Below, in pieces: positions 18,488 through 27,975 of a DNA stretch of 64,000 nucleotides. This DNA comes from Cellulosimicrobium funkei (GTDB taxonomy: Bacteria > Actinomycetota > Actinomycetes > Actinomycetales > Cellulomonadaceae). The DNA lies in NCBI RefSeq assembly GCF_004519295.1, contig NZ_SOZH01000004.1, positions 538,403 to 602,402 of the forward strand, given 5' to 3'. Position 1 is the stretch's first letter; each line of letters starts with the position of its first letter. The notes under the pieces were generated by a model. That model worked only from the letters and a program-made list of their open reading frames with translations, made no database searches and had not been told where the DNA came from. The translations under genes were made by a program, and so were the position numbers.

Positions 18488-21400
18488 GTGACCGACCACC
18501 AGCACCTGCGGCGACGGAGGGTGGTGGCGGGCACGTTGACCGTGGCCCTCGCCGTGCCGTTCTCCGTCGCGGCGGCCACCGCCGCGAGCGCGGCGCCCGA
18601 CGGGTCGGGCCTCGTCATCAACGAGGCCTACCTGAGCGGCGGCAGCGCCAACGCCCCGTACACCCACAAGTTCGTCGAGCTGTACAACCCCACGCAGGCG
18701 GCGATCGACCTCTCCGGGATGTCGCTGCAGTACCGCTCCGCGACGAGCACGGGCGCCTTCACGGGCGTGACCGCGCTGACCGGCTCGGTCGCCCCCGGGG
18801 GCTACTACCTGGTGCAGGGCGGGTCGAACGGCTCGAACGGCGCCGAGCTGCCCACGCCCGACGCGACGGGCGGTCTCAACCCGTCGGGCACGACGGGCAC
18901 CCTCGCGCTCGTGCGGTCGACCTCCCCGGTGACGCTGCCGGCGGGGAACGCCGCGGGCGCCGCGAACGTCGTCGACCTCATCGGGTACGGCACCTCGAAC
19001 ACGTTCGAGACGGCCGTGGGCCCCGCGCCGTCGGCCAACAACGTGCCCGCGTCGATCAACCGGACCGGGTACGCCGACTCGGACGACAACAGCAAGGACC
19101 TCACGCTCTCCAGCACCGTTACGCCGCAGAACAGCGGTGACGACGGCGGCGGCCCGGGCCCCGAGCCGGGCGAGGTCGTCCCGATCGCGGAGATCCAGGG
19201 CACGGGCGCGGCGAGCCCGCTCGTCGGGCAGACGGTCACCACGCGCGGCGTCGTCACCGCGACGTACCCCACGGGCGGCTACGACGGCTTCTACCTGCAG
19301 ACCGAGGGCACCGGCGGCGACCTCGACGCGTCGCACACGGCGTCGGACGCGATCTTCGTCTACTCGAAGGCGGGCGCGGCCGCGGTGGCGGTCGGCGACC
19401 ACGTCGAGGTGACGGGCGCGGTGTCCGAGTACTTCACGCTCACCCAGATCACGCCCGCGGCGGGCGGCTGGACCGTGCTCGACGAGGCGGCGCAGGACGT
19501 CAAGCCCGCGAACGTCGCGTTCCCGGCGACCGACGCCGAGCGCGAGGTCCTCGAGGGCATGCTCGTGCAGCCGGCGGGCGACTACGTCGTCGCGGACAAC
19601 TACGACACGAACTACTACGGGTCGTTCGTGCTCGCGGCGGGGACGGACCCGTTCGTCCAGCCGACGTCGGCCGGGCGGCCGGGCAGCGCGGAGGCGGCGG
19701 CCGCCGTCGCGGACCGTGCCGCGCGGGCCGTGGTGCTCGACGACGGCGCCACGACGAACTTCAACAACACCGCGAACAAGGGCGTCCCGCTCCCGTACCT
19801 CACGGGCGGGGCACCGGCGCGCGTGGGTGCGGCCGTGTCGTTCACGACGCCGGTCATCCTCGACTACCGGTTCGACGCCTGGACGTTCCAGCCGCGCACG
19901 CAGCTCACCGCGGGCGACGGCGGCAACGCCGCCACGGTGCAGCCGGTCACGTTCGAGAACACGCGGGAGGACGCTCCGGCCGAGGTCGGGGGCGACCTCT
20001 CCGTCGCGACCTTCAACGTCCTCAACTACTTCACGACCACGGGCGACCAGGTCGCGGGCTGCCAGTTCTACACGGACCGCGCGGGGAACCCGATCACGGT
20101 CCGCACGGGCTGCGACGCGCGCGGCGCGGCGGACGCCGCGAACCTCGAGCGGCAGCAGACGAAGATCGTCGCCGCGATCGACGCCCTCGACGCGGACGTC
20201 GTCGCGCTCATGGAGATCGAGAACTCCGAGCCGTTCGGCAAGGACCGCGACCAGGCGCTGTCGGACCTCGTGGACGCGCTCAACGCGGCCGCGGGCGCGG
20301 AGGAGTGGGCGTTCGTCCCGTCCCCGGCCGCCGTGCCGACGGACGAGGACGTCATCCGCCTCGCGTACATCTACCAGGTGGCCGAGGCCGAGCCGGTCGG
20401 CGACTCCGTGATCCTGCTCGACGACCCGGCGTTCTCGAACGCGCGCGAGCCCCTCGCCCAGGTCTTCCAGCCCGCGGGCGGGATCACCGAGGGTGACGAC
20501 GCGGCGAGCGACGACGTGCTCGTCGTCGCGAACCACCTCAAGTCGAAGGGCGGCAGCGACTCCGCGCCCGCCGACCAGAAGGACACCGGCGACGGCCAGG
20601 GCGCGTACAACAAGGCGCGCGTGGGCCAGGCGACGGCGCTCGTCGCCTTCGCCGAGGACGTCGCGGCCGACGCCGGGACGGACAAGGTCCTGCTCGCGGG
20701 CGACTTCAACTCCTACGAGCAGGAGGACCCGCTGCAGGTGCTCAAGGACGCCGGCTACACCGACCTCGGTGCGTCGACGGGCGAGCACACCTACCTGTTC
20801 GACGGGTACGTCGGGTCGCTCGACCACGTGTTCGCGTCGCCGGCCGCGGCGGACGCCGTCACCGGCACCGACGTGTGGAACATCAACTCGGTCGAGCCGA
20901 TCGCCAACGAGTACAGCCGGTACAACTACAACGCGTCGATCCTCTACGACACGACGCCGTTCCGGTCGTCCGACCACGACCCCGTCCTCGTGGGCCTCCA
21001 GCTCGGCGCCGCCGAGCCCGGCACCACGCAGCTGGACCTGCTGGCGATCAACGACTTCCACGGTCGCATCGACGCCAACACGGTGAAGTTCGCGGGCACG
21101 ATCGAGCAGCTGCGCGCGGCGAACCCCGACGGGACGGCCTTCGTCTCGGCGGGCGACAACATCGGCGCCTCGCTGTTCGCGTCGGCGCTCCAGGAGGACC
21201 AGCCGACGATCGACGTGCTGAACGCGCTCGACCTCGCGGCGTCCGCGGTGGGCAACCACGAGTTCGACCAGGGCATGGACGACCTCACGGGTCGTGTCAC
21301 CGACGAGGCCGACTGGGCCTACCTGGGCGCGAACGTCTACGACAAGGGCACGACGAACCCGGCGCTGCCGGAGTACCAGGTCGTCGAGATCGACGGCCTC

Positions 21401-23248
21401 GACGTCGGCTTCGTCGGCGTCGTGACGGAGGAGACCCCGACGCTCGTCACGCCGTCGGGCATCGCCGACGTCGAGTTCGGCGACCCCGTCGAGGCGCTCA
21501 ACCGCGTCACCGCCCAGCTCCAGGACGGCGACCCGGCGAACGGTGAGGCGGACGTCGTCGTGGGTCTCGTCCACGAGGGCGCGTCCGCGGGCACGCCCGA
21601 CGGCGCGACGCTCGAGGAGGAGGTCGCCGCGGGCGGCGCCTTCGCGGACATCGTCGACGGGACCGACGCGCGCGTCGCGGCGATCTTCACGGGCCACACC
21701 CACAAGCAGTACGCGTGGGACGCGCCCGTCCCGGGCGCCCCGGGCAAGACCCGCCCGATCGTCCAGACCGGCAACTACGGCGAGTTCATCGGGCACGTGT
21801 CGCTCACCGTGGACACCGCGACCCACGAGGTCACGGCGTACACGGCGCAGAACGTGGCCCGCACGAAGGCGGAGGACGCGACCCTGGTCGCGACGTACCC
21901 GCGCGTCGCGGAGGTCAAGACGATCGTCGACGCGGCGCTCCAGCAGGCCGAGATCATCGGCGCGACTCCGATCGGCGAGGTCACCGCGGACATCACGACC
22001 GCGTTCGCGGGCGGCTCGTACACCGGTCCCGGCGGGACGTACGTGGGCTCCGGCCCGAACCCGACCTCCGGGCGTGACGACCGCGCCTCGGAGTCGACGC
22101 TCGGCAACCTCGTCGCCGACTCGCTCCTCGCGACGCTCTCCGACCCGGCGCGCGGCGCTGCGGACATCGGTGTCGTCAACCCCGGCGGGCTGCGCAGCGA
22201 GCTGTTCCACGACGGTGACGGCGTCATCACCTACGCCGAGGCCAACGCGGTGCTGCCGTTCGTCAACAACCTGTGGACCGTGACCCTGACGGGCGAGCAG
22301 GTCGTCGAGATGCTCGAGCAGCAGTGGCAGACGGACGCGAACGGCAACCGTCCGTCGCGCCCGTACCTCGCCCTGGGCCTCTCGGACAACGTGTCGTGGA
22401 CGGCGAGCACCGCCGACCCGAACGCGGCGCCGGGGAGCAACGTCTCGTCCGTGACGATCGACGGCGAGCCGATCGACCCCGCCGGGGAGTACCGCGTCGC
22501 GACGTTCTCGTTCCTGGCCACCGGGGGCGACAACTTCCGCGTGTTCACGGACGGCACCGACCCGCGCGACTCCGGTCTGGTCGACCGGGACGCGTGGATC
22601 GCGTACCTGCAGCAGAGCTCGCCGGTGTCGCCGTCGTTCGACCGCTCGCGCGTGGTCGTCGACGAGCTGCCCGGCACCGTGACGGCGGGCTCCGACGTGA
22701 GCGTGGGGCTCTCGGGCCTGAACCTCACGTCGCTCGGGTCGCCGACGAACACGTCGGTGGACGGGTACCTCGTCGCCGCGGACGCCACGTTCGACCCGGC
22801 GAACCCGGGCACCGCGGCGGGCACCGCCACGGTGACGGGCGGGGCGGCGACCCTGACGGCGACGGTCCCGGCCGACGCCGCGGCGGGCGAGTACGACCTG
22901 TGGGTCGTCGCGTCGCCGAGCGGCACGACGGCGCGCATCCCCGTCACGGTCGAGGCCGCCGCCCCGACGGTGGAGCTCGTGAACCTCGAGGCCACCGCGC
23001 GCTGCACGGGCAAGTTCGTCCACCTCGCGGTCCGCGCCACCAACGGCGAGGACGCGCCGGTCGAGGTCGTCCTCCAGACGCCCTACGGTTCCAAGCGGTT
23101 CCCGAACCTCCAGCCGGGCAAGAACGCCTACCAGTCGTTCAACACCCGGGCCACGTCGATCGAGGGCGGGACGGTCACCGTGACCGCGACGCTCGACGGC
23201 GTGACGCAGGAGTACGAGATCCCCTTCGAGGGTCAGACCTGCGGCTGA
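18488..23248 (+). CDS. Secreted ExeM/NucH-type nuclease fused to a 5'-nucleotidase
   Basis: This 1586-residue protein begins with a twin-arginine-like basic stretch and a signal peptide cut after ASAA (about residue 37). In order: a lamin-tail-like domain (about 40-205), a linker GDDGGGPGPEPG, an OB-like region (about 229-490), and an endonuclease/exonuclease/phosphatase domain (about 498-835; VATFNVLNYF, LMEIEN, NHLKSKG, AGDFNSY, SSDHDPV). A metallophosphatase 5'-nucleotidase follows (about 849-1390; INDFHGRID, GNHEFDQG, FTGHTHKQY, NPGGLRSEL), then two beta-rich tail domains. No sortase motif or anchor is seen, so it is probably released. It would degrade extracellular DNA to nucleosides and phosphate. 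Confidence 0.93.
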   Translation: MTDHQHLRRRRVVAGTLTVALAVPFSVAAATAASAAPDGSGLVINEAYLSGGSANAPYTHKFVELYNPTQAAIDLSGMSLQYRSATSTGAFTGVTALTGSVAPGGYYLVQGGSNGSNGAELPTPDATGGLNPSGTTGTLALVRSTSPVTLPAGNAAGAANVVDLIGYGTSNTFETAVGPAPSANNVPASINRTGYADSDDNSKDLTLSSTVTPQNSGDDGGGPGPEPGEVVPIAEIQGTGAASPLVGQTVTTRGVVTATYPTGGYDGFYLQTEGTGGDLDASHTASDAIFVYSKAGAAAVAVGDHVEVTGAVSEYFTLTQITPAAGGWTVLDEAAQDVKPANVAFPATDAEREVLEGMLVQPAGDYVVADNYDTNYYGSFVLAAGTDPFVQPTSAGRPGSAEAAAAVADRAARAVVLDDGATTNFNNTANKGVPLPYLTGGAPARVGAAVSFTTPVILDYRFDAWTFQPRTQLTAGDGGNAATVQPVTFENTREDAPAEVGGDLSVATFNVLNYFTTTGDQVAGCQFYTDRAGNPITVRTGCDARGAADAANLERQQTKIVAAIDALDADVVALMEIENSEPFGKDRDQALSDLVDALNAAAGAEEWAFVPSPAAVPTDEDVIRLAYIYQVAEAEPVGDSVILLDDPAFSNAREPLAQVFQPAGGITEGDDAASDDVLVVANHLKSKGGSDSAPADQKDTGDGQGAYNKARVGQATALVAFAEDVAADAGTDKVLLAGDFNSYEQEDPLQVLKDAGYTDLGASTGEHTYLFDGYVGSLDHVFASPAAADAVTGTDVWNINSVEPIANEYSRYNYNASILYDTTPFRSSDHDPVLVGLQLGAAEPGTTQLDLLAINDFHGRIDANTVKFAGTIEQLRAANPDGTAFVSAGDNIGASLFASALQEDQPTIDVLNALDLAASAVGNHEFDQGMDDLTGRVTDEADWAYLGANVYDKGTTNPALPEYQVVEIDGLDVGFVGVVTEETPTLVTPSGIADVEFGDPVEALNRVTAQLQDGDPANGEADVVVGLVHEGASAGTPDGATLEEEVAAGGAFADIVDGTDARVAAIFTGHTHKQYAWDAPVPGAPGKTRPIVQTGNYGEFIGHVSLTVDTATHEVTAYTAQNVARTKAEDATLVATYPRVAEVKTIVDAALQQAEIIGATPIGEVTADITTAFAGGSYTGPGGTYVGSGPNPTSGRDDRASESTLGNLVADSLLATLSDPARGAADIGVVNPGGLRSELFHDGDGVITYAEANAVLPFVNNLWTVTLTGEQVVEMLEQQWQTDANGNRPSRPYLALGLSDNVSWTASTADPNAAPGSNVSSVTIDGEPIDPAGEYRVATFSFLATGGDNFRVFTDGTDPRDSGLVDRDAWIAYLQQSSPVSPSFDRSRVVVDELPGTVTAGSDVSVGLSGLNLTSLGSPTNTSVDGYLVAADATFDPANPGTAAGTATVTGGAATLTATVPADAAAGEYDLWVVASPSGTTARIPVTVEAAAPTVELVNLEATARCTGKFVHLAVRATNGEDAPVEVVLQTPYGSKRFPNLQPGKNAYQSFNTRATSIEGGTVTVTATLDGVTQEYEIPFEGQTCG

Positions 23249-23296
23249 CGCCTGCCTGACGCCGTGCGGCACCGCCGAGGAGGCGACGCCACGTCC

Positions 23297-23332
23297 CGCG
23301 ACCCGGGTCCCGTCCGACGGGCCCGGGTCGCG
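23297..23332 (+). terminator. Terminator hairpin after the nuclease/nucleotidase gene
   Basis: CGCGACCCGGG plus CCCGT pairs with ACGGG plus CCCGGGTCGCG around a 3-nt loop, with one bulged T. The 16-bp stem lies about 50 bp past the stop. Confidence 0.75.
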
Positions 23333-23391
23333 GTGCGTCCGGGGCGAGGGCTCTGCGGGGAGTCCCAGGAAGCGCGGGTAGGGTCGTGCTC

Positions 23392-23868
23392 GTGAGCTCC
23401 GAGCAGTCCCGCGTGCCCGACGGCACGACCCCAGACCCGTCCGCCGCGCCCGACGCCGTGGTGCCCGACGCCGCGCGCCCCGAGGCCGGGTCCGAGGCCG
23501 CCGAGCCCGGGGGCGCTGAGCCCGAGGCCGCCGGGCCGGGGACGAGGGCGGACGAGACGCCGGGCGCGGCGTCCGACGACGCCGCCTCCGCCGGTGGCGA
23601 GGAGGTCGAGATCGAGTCCGTGGTCGACCCGGCGACGGTCCGCCGCGCCCCCCGCTACCGTGCGTTCTTCACGGTCGGCATCCTCCTGGGCACGGTCCTC
23701 GGCCTGGGCATCGGTGGTGCGTGGCTCCAGTCGCCCGCCGCGGCGCCGGTCTTCAAGCCCGGCGTCTACTTCACCGTCATCCTCGTGACGTGCGCGGCGC
23801 TCGGCGCCGCGGTCGCGGGGGTGTGGGCCGTCGTCGCCGACCGCCGCAGCCTGCGCGGGCGCCGCTGA
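23392..23868 (+). CDS. Two-helix membrane protein with an acidic disordered N-terminus
   Basis: This 158-residue protein has about 75 residues rich in Asp, Glu, Pro, Ala and Gly. RRAPRYRAFFTVGILLGTV follows, giving a first helix, and a second helix reads YFTVILVTCAALGAAVAGVWAVV before a basic tail (DRRSLRGRR). The layout is common in actinobacterial hypothetical proteins. GTG 23392 or 23386 could start it. It ends only 4 bp from the convergent cysA gene. Function unknown. Confidence 0.7.
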   Translation: MSSEQSRVPDGTTPDPSAAPDAVVPDAARPEAGSEAAEPGGAEPEAAGPGTRADETPGAASDDAASAGGEEVEIESVVDPATVRRAPRYRAFFTVGILLGTVLGLGIGGAWLQSPAAAPVFKPGVYFTVILVTCAALGAAVAGVWAVVADRRSLRGRR

Positions 23869-23872
23869 CCGC

Positions 23873-24928
23873 TCAGCCGACGAGCGGCTCGGCCACGCGC
23901 CGGTCCGCCGGCTCGGACGCCGTACCGGTCGGGGCGCCGGCGGCGGGGGAGAGCCGCACCGCCACGCCGGGCGCCAGGCCCAGCGTCCGCGCTTCCGCGC
24001 GGGTCACGACGACGGACACCACCTCGTCGCCCGCGGTCACCTCCGCGCGCACCTCGAACCCCACGCGCGTCGTGCGCGTGACGACGCCGGTCACGCCCGC
24101 CGCGTCCGCCGTGTCCCCGATCGCGACACCCCGGTGCGCCGACGGGTCGAGGCTCGCCCCGCCGTCGGGCAGCACCTCGACGTGGACGTCGTGCGGGCGG
24201 ACGAGCACGCCGCCGAGGCGCGTCACCGGCCCGAGGAAGCCCATGACGAAGTCGTTCGCGGGGCGGTCGTAGAGGTCGTCGGGCGTGCCGACCTGCTCGA
24301 TGCGGCCCTCGTTGACGACGACGATCTCGTCCGCGACCTCGAGCGCCTCCTCCTGGTCGTGCGTGACGAACACGGTGGTCACAGGGATCTCGTCGTGCAG
24401 GCGGCGCAGCCAGTCGCGCAGCTCCTTGCGGACCTTCGCGTCCAGCGCGCCGAACGGCTCGTCGAGCAGGAGGACGCTCGGGCGGATCGCGAGCGCGCGG
24501 GCGAGCGCCATGCGCTGGCGCTGCCCGCCGGAGAGCTGCGACGGCAGCCGGTGGGCGAAGCTCTCGAGGTGCACGAGCCGCAGCAGCTCGTCGACGCGCT
24601 CGGCGATCTCGGCCTTCGGCGTGCGGCGGATCTCGAGCCCGAACGCGACGTTCCGCGCGACGGTCAGGTGCTTGAAGGCCGCGTAGTGCTGGAAGACGAA
24701 GACGTTGCGGCGGCGCGCGGGCAGGTTCGTGGCGTCACGGCCCTCGATCTCGACCTGGCCGGAGTCCGGCACCTCGAGCCCGGCGACGACGCGCAGCAGC
24801 GTGGACTTGCCTCCGCCGCTCGGGCCGAGCAGCGCCGTGAGGCGGCCGGTCGGCACCGAGACGGAGACGTCGTCGAGCGCGACGAAGTCGCCGAAGGTCT
24901 TGCGGACGTTGCGGATCTCGATGCTCAT
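23873..24928 (-). CDS. cysA: Sulfate/thiosulfate ABC transporter ATP-binding protein
   Basis: This 351-residue ATPase energises sulfate import. It has Walker [26 protein letters not shown], Walker [12 protein letters not shown] and the switch region [16 protein letters not shown]-terminal TOBE-like region includes [26 protein letters not shown] and [14 protein letters not shown] are characteristic of CysA. Its start overlaps the cysW stop by 4 bp. It is the last gene of a four-gene minus-strand operon. Confidence 0.95.
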   Translation of the reverse strand: MSIEIRNVRKTFGDFVALDDVSVSVPTGRLTALLGPSGGGKSTLLRVVAGLEVPDSGQVEIEGRDATNLPARRRNVFVFQHYAAFKHLTVARNVAFGLEIRRTPKAEIAERVDELLRLVHLESFAHRLPSQLSGGQRQRMALARALAIRPSVLLLDEPFGALDAKVRKELRDWLRRLHDEIPVTTVFVTHDQEEALEVADEIVVVNEGRIEQVGTPDDLYDRPANDFVMGFLGPVTRLGGVLVRPHDVHVEVLPDGGASLDPSAHRGVAIGDTADAAGVTGVVTRTTRVGFEVRAEVTAGDEVVSVVVTRAEARTLGLAPGVAVRLSPAAGAPTGTASEPADRRVAEPLVG

Positions 24929-25800
24929 GCGTCGGCCTCCGTGGGGGCGGCGGTGCGGGTGGACCTGACGGTGCGGGGGGAGCGGCGGGGGCGGGGGCCG
25001 GCGGCGTCGTCGGAGCGCAGGAACGTCACGGCGACGATGCACGCGACGGACACCGACGCGAGGAGGAACGCGACGGCGTAGGCGGTGCCCTGCTCGAAGT
25101 CCTGGTACCGCTGCTCGACGAGCAGCGTGGACGTCTGCGTGCGGCCCTCGAAGTTGCCGGAGACGACCTTGACCGCGCCGAACTCGCCGAGGGCGCGCGC
25201 GAGCGTGAGCACGACGCCGTAGACGACGGCCCACCGGATCGCCGGCAGGGTGATGCGCCGGAACGTCTGGAGGCGGCTCGCCCCGAGGCTCGTCGCGGCG
25301 AGCTCCTCGTCGGTGCCGAGCTCCGTGAGGACCGGCACGACCTCGCGGATGACGAGCGGGAGGCACACGAACGCGGTGGCGAGGACGATGCCCGGCGGCG
25401 CGAAGATCACCTGGAGCCCGGCGTCCTCGAGAGCGCCGCCGAACCAGCCGTTCTTCCCGTACACGAGGACGAGCGAGAGCCCGACGACGATCGGCGAGAC
25501 GGACAGCGGGAGGTCGAGCAGGGCGTTGAGGAGCGCCTTGCCCGGGAAGTCGTACCGGACGATGAGCATCGAGATGCCGACGCCGAACACTGTGTTGATC
25601 AGCACGACCTGCACCGCGACGGCGGCGGTGAGCTGGAGCGCGAAGACGACGGACGGGTCGGCGAGGGCCCGCTGGAACGTCTCGAGCCCGTCCGCGAACG
25701 CGCCGCGCACGACGAGCGAGACCGGCCACCCCACCAGCAGCACGAGGTACACGACCACGACGGCGCGCAGCGTGCGGCGCACCCAGGGGGAGCTATCCAC
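24925..25800 (-). CDS. cysW: Sulfate ABC transporter permease CysW
   Basis: This 291-residue inner-membrane subunit has about six helices. [20 protein letters not shown] and the EAA loop [22 protein letters not shown] are typical of CysW. Near the C-terminus it reads [21 protein letters not shown], the conserved sulfate-permease motif. It overlaps cysA by 4 bp and the upstream permease gene by 8 bp. Confidence 0.95.
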   Translation of the reverse strand: MDSSPWVRRTLRAVVVVYLVLLVGWPVSLVVRGAFADGLETFQRALADPSVVFALQLTAAVAVQVVLINTVFGVGISMLIVRYDFPGKALLNALLDLPLSVSPIVVGLSLVLVYGKNGWFGGALEDAGLQVIFAPPGIVLATAFVCLPLVIREVVPVLTELGTDEELAATSLGASRLQTFRRITLPAIRWAVVYGVVLTLARALGEFGAVKVVSGNFEGRTQTSTLLVEQRYQDFEQGTAYAVAFLLASVSVACIVAVTFLRSDDAAGPRPRRSPRTVRSTRTAAPTEADA

Positions 25801-26683
25801 GGCGGGCCACCCTGCGCTGGAGGAGCTGGATCGTCGCGATGACGAGCAGCGAGACGAGGAGGAGCACCGACGCGACGGCCGCCGCCTGCTCCGGCTGGCC
25901 GTTCTCCAGGTAGCTGAGGATGCGCACGGAGCCCACCTCGGTGCGCATGGGCAGGTTCCCGGAGAGCAGCACGAGCGCGCCGTACTCGCTGATCGCGCGC
26001 GCGAACGACAGCGCGGCGCCCGCGGTGATCGCGGGCGCGAGGGCCGGGAGGACGACGCGGCGGAAGGTCGTGGCCCGCGTCGCGCCGAGCGACGCGGCGG
26101 CCTCCTCGACGTCCCGGTCGAGCTCGGCGAGCACGGGCTGCACGCTGCGCACCACGAAGGGCAGCGTGACGAAGAGGAACGCGAGGAAGACGGCGGCGCG
26201 CGTGTTCGCGACGTCGACCCCCAGCGGCCCCGACGGCCCGTACAGCGCGAGCAGCACGAGGCCGGCGACGATCGTGGGGAGCGCGAACGGGATGTCGATG
26301 AGCACCTCGAGGAGCCGCTTGCCGGGGAACCGGTCGCGCACGAGGACCCACGCGATGAGCGTGCCCATGACGACGTTGACGGCAGTCACGGCGAGCGCCT
26401 GCGTGACCGTGAGTGTCAGCGCCGCGGCGGTCTGCGGCTGCGTCACAGCGGCGACGAAGGCCGGCCAGCCGCCGACGGACGTCTCGACGAGCACCGCGAT
26501 CAGCGGGACGAGGGCGAGGGCCGAGAACCACACGAGCGCGACGCCGAGCCCGAGGCCGGAGGTCGCCGTGAGCCGGTAGGGGCCGTTGGGCGCCCGACGG
26601 CGCGTGCGGCCGGGAGGCGCGGCCGAGGCCGGGCGGCGCTCGCGCGCCGCCCGGCCCGGTCGTTCAGCGAGGGTCGAGGACAC
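25793..26683 (-). CDS. cysT: Sulfate ABC transporter permease CysT (CysU)
   Basis: This 296-residue permease pairs with CysW. A basic Pro/Arg-rich N-terminus of about 30 residues precedes the first helix. The EAA loop reads EEAAASLGATRATTFRRVVLPAL, and the C-terminal motif is ARAISEYGALVLLSGNLPMRTE. The gene starts 3 bp after the binding-protein stop and overlaps cysW by 8 bp. Confidence 0.94.
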   Translation of the reverse strand: MSSTLAERPGRAARERRPASAAPPGRTRRRAPNGPYRLTATSGLGLGVALVWFSALALVPLIAVLVETSVGGWPAFVAAVTQPQTAAALTLTVTQALAVTAVNVVMGTLIAWVLVRDRFPGKRLLEVLIDIPFALPTIVAGLVLLALYGPSGPLGVDVANTRAAVFLAFLFVTLPFVVRSVQPVLAELDRDVEEAAASLGATRATTFRRVVLPALAPAITAGAALSFARAISEYGALVLLSGNLPMRTEVGSVRILSYLENGQPEQAAAVASVLLLVSLLVIATIQLLQRRVARRG

Positions 26684-26686
26684 GGG

Positions 26687-27745
26687 TCACTGCTTCCCGG
26701 TCTCGGCCTGGATCTTGGTCACGAGGCCCTCGTCGCCGAAGAACTTGTCGTTCGTGGCCGACCAGCCGCCGAAGTCGTCGGCGATGGTGAGGAGCGTCGG
26801 GACGGTGGGGAACGGGTCGCTCGGGTCGTTGGCGCCCTCGACCTCGAAGTCGACGTCCCCGGTCAGGGGGCGGAAGCCCACGTGCGCGAACGCCTCCTGG
26901 CCCTCGGGCGTGAGGACGAAGTCGAGGTAGCTCTGCGCCTTGGGGTCGGCGTCGACCGTCACTGCGGCGGGGTTCTCGATGAGGAGCGTCTGGTCGGGGA
27001 CCACGTAGTCGAACGTCTCGCCGTTCTGCCGCGCGAGGATCGCCTCGTTCTCGTAGGACAGCAGGACGTCGCCGGTGCCGGACGTGAAGGCGGTGGTCGC
27101 GTCGCGGCCGCTGCCGGGGAGGGCGACGGCGTTGGTGAAGAACTTCCGCAGGTACTCGGTCGCGTCCTCCTCCGAGCCGCCGTTCGCGATGACGCTGCCC
27201 CACCCGGCGAGGATGTTCCAGCGGGCCGAGCCCGACGAGCCGGGGTTCGGGGTGACGATTTCGACGCCGGGCTGGACGATGTCCTCCCAGCTCTGGATGT
27301 TCTTCGGGTTGCCCTCGCGCACCACGAGCACGACGACGGACTGGCTGACGATGCCCTGGTTCTCGCCCGCGTTCCAGTCCTCGGCGACGAGGCCCGCGTC
27401 GACGAGGCGCGTCACGTCGCCCTCGAGCGAGAAGTGCACGTAGTCGGCCTCCAGCCCGTCGGCGACCGCGCGGCTCTGGTCGCCGGACGCGCCGTACGAC
27501 GTGTCCCACGTCACGCCCTGGCCGTCCTCGGTCTCGCCCCACAGCTCCTGCGCCGCGTCGTTGCCCGCCTTCGGCACGGCGAAGCCGACGAGCGAGAGCG
27601 TCGTGGGCTCGACGTCGGAGCCACCGTCGCCGCTCGCGTCGCCCCCGCCCGACCCGTCGACGGCGGTCGGCGCGCAGGCGGTGAGGACCAGGGCGGTGGC
27701 TGCCGCGGCAGCCGCGAGGGTGATCGTCGTCCGGAGGCGTCGCAT
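26687..27745 (-). CDS. Sulfate/thiosulfate-binding lipoprotein
   Basis: This 352-residue solute-binding protein starts the sulfate import operon. A signal with lipobox LTAC places the lipidated cysteine at residue 24, followed by a Gly/Ser/Asp spacer. Sulfate-binding-protein segments include TWDTSYGASGDQSRAVADGL, DYVHFSLEGDVTRLVDAGLV, IVTPNPGSSGSARWN and a C-terminal VEGANDPSDPFPTV. The length is typical of CysP/Sbp. Sulfate imported here feeds the cysteine/SAM metabolism also sensed by the SAM-IV element at 5655-5790. Confidence 0.94.
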   Translation of the reverse strand: MRRLRTTITLAAAAAATALVLTACAPTAVDGSGGGDASGDGGSDVEPTTLSLVGFAVPKAGNDAAQELWGETEDGQGVTWDTSYGASGDQSRAVADGLEADYVHFSLEGDVTRLVDAGLVAEDWNAGENQGIVSQSVVVLVVREGNPKNIQSWEDIVQPGVEIVTPNPGSSGSARWNILAGWGSVIANGGSEEDATEYLRKFFTNAVALPGSGRDATTAFTSGTGDVLLSYENEAILARQNGETFDYVVPDQTLLIENPAAVTVDADPKAQSYLDFVLTPEGQEAFAHVGFRPLTGDVDFEVEGANDPSDPFPTVPTLLTIADDFGGWSATNDKFFGDEGLVTKIQAETGKQ

Positions 27746-27903
27746 GGTGTCGTCCTTCGTCGGGGTCCCAGGGAGCGGGAGCGGTGGTGGAACGGGCCCG
27801 GCGCGGCGGCCATACTGGACTCCCGCGGTCGGGTAAGTCGAGATTCAAGCGCGGTGTTCCTACGCAGCGAAACCCCCGACCGACAGGTGGGACGACGTAA
27901 CGC

Positions 27904-27917
27904 CACCGTGAACGGTG
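27904..27917. promoter_or_regulatory. Inverted repeat in the divergent gap before the sulfate operon
   Basis: CACCGT-GA-ACGGTG is a perfect 6-bp inverted repeat between the sulfate-binding-protein gene (-) and the atypical membrane protein gene (+). It may be an operator for either; no further evidence. Confidence 0.25.
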
Positions 27918-27975
27918 CTGCTGAGCCACACAGCCAGACGATCAGTGTCGGTGCGCCTGAGTACGGTCACGGTTC

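Noticed and set aside
18056..23272. A 1738-residue open frame on the minus strand opposite the nuclease/nucleotidase
   Set aside because: It is an arginine-rich shadow created by GC-rich codon bias in the real gene. The plus-strand frame has a signal peptide and clear domains. Other long antisense frames (143-2023, 16108-17997, 38359-40008, 59590-61410) are rejected for the same reason.
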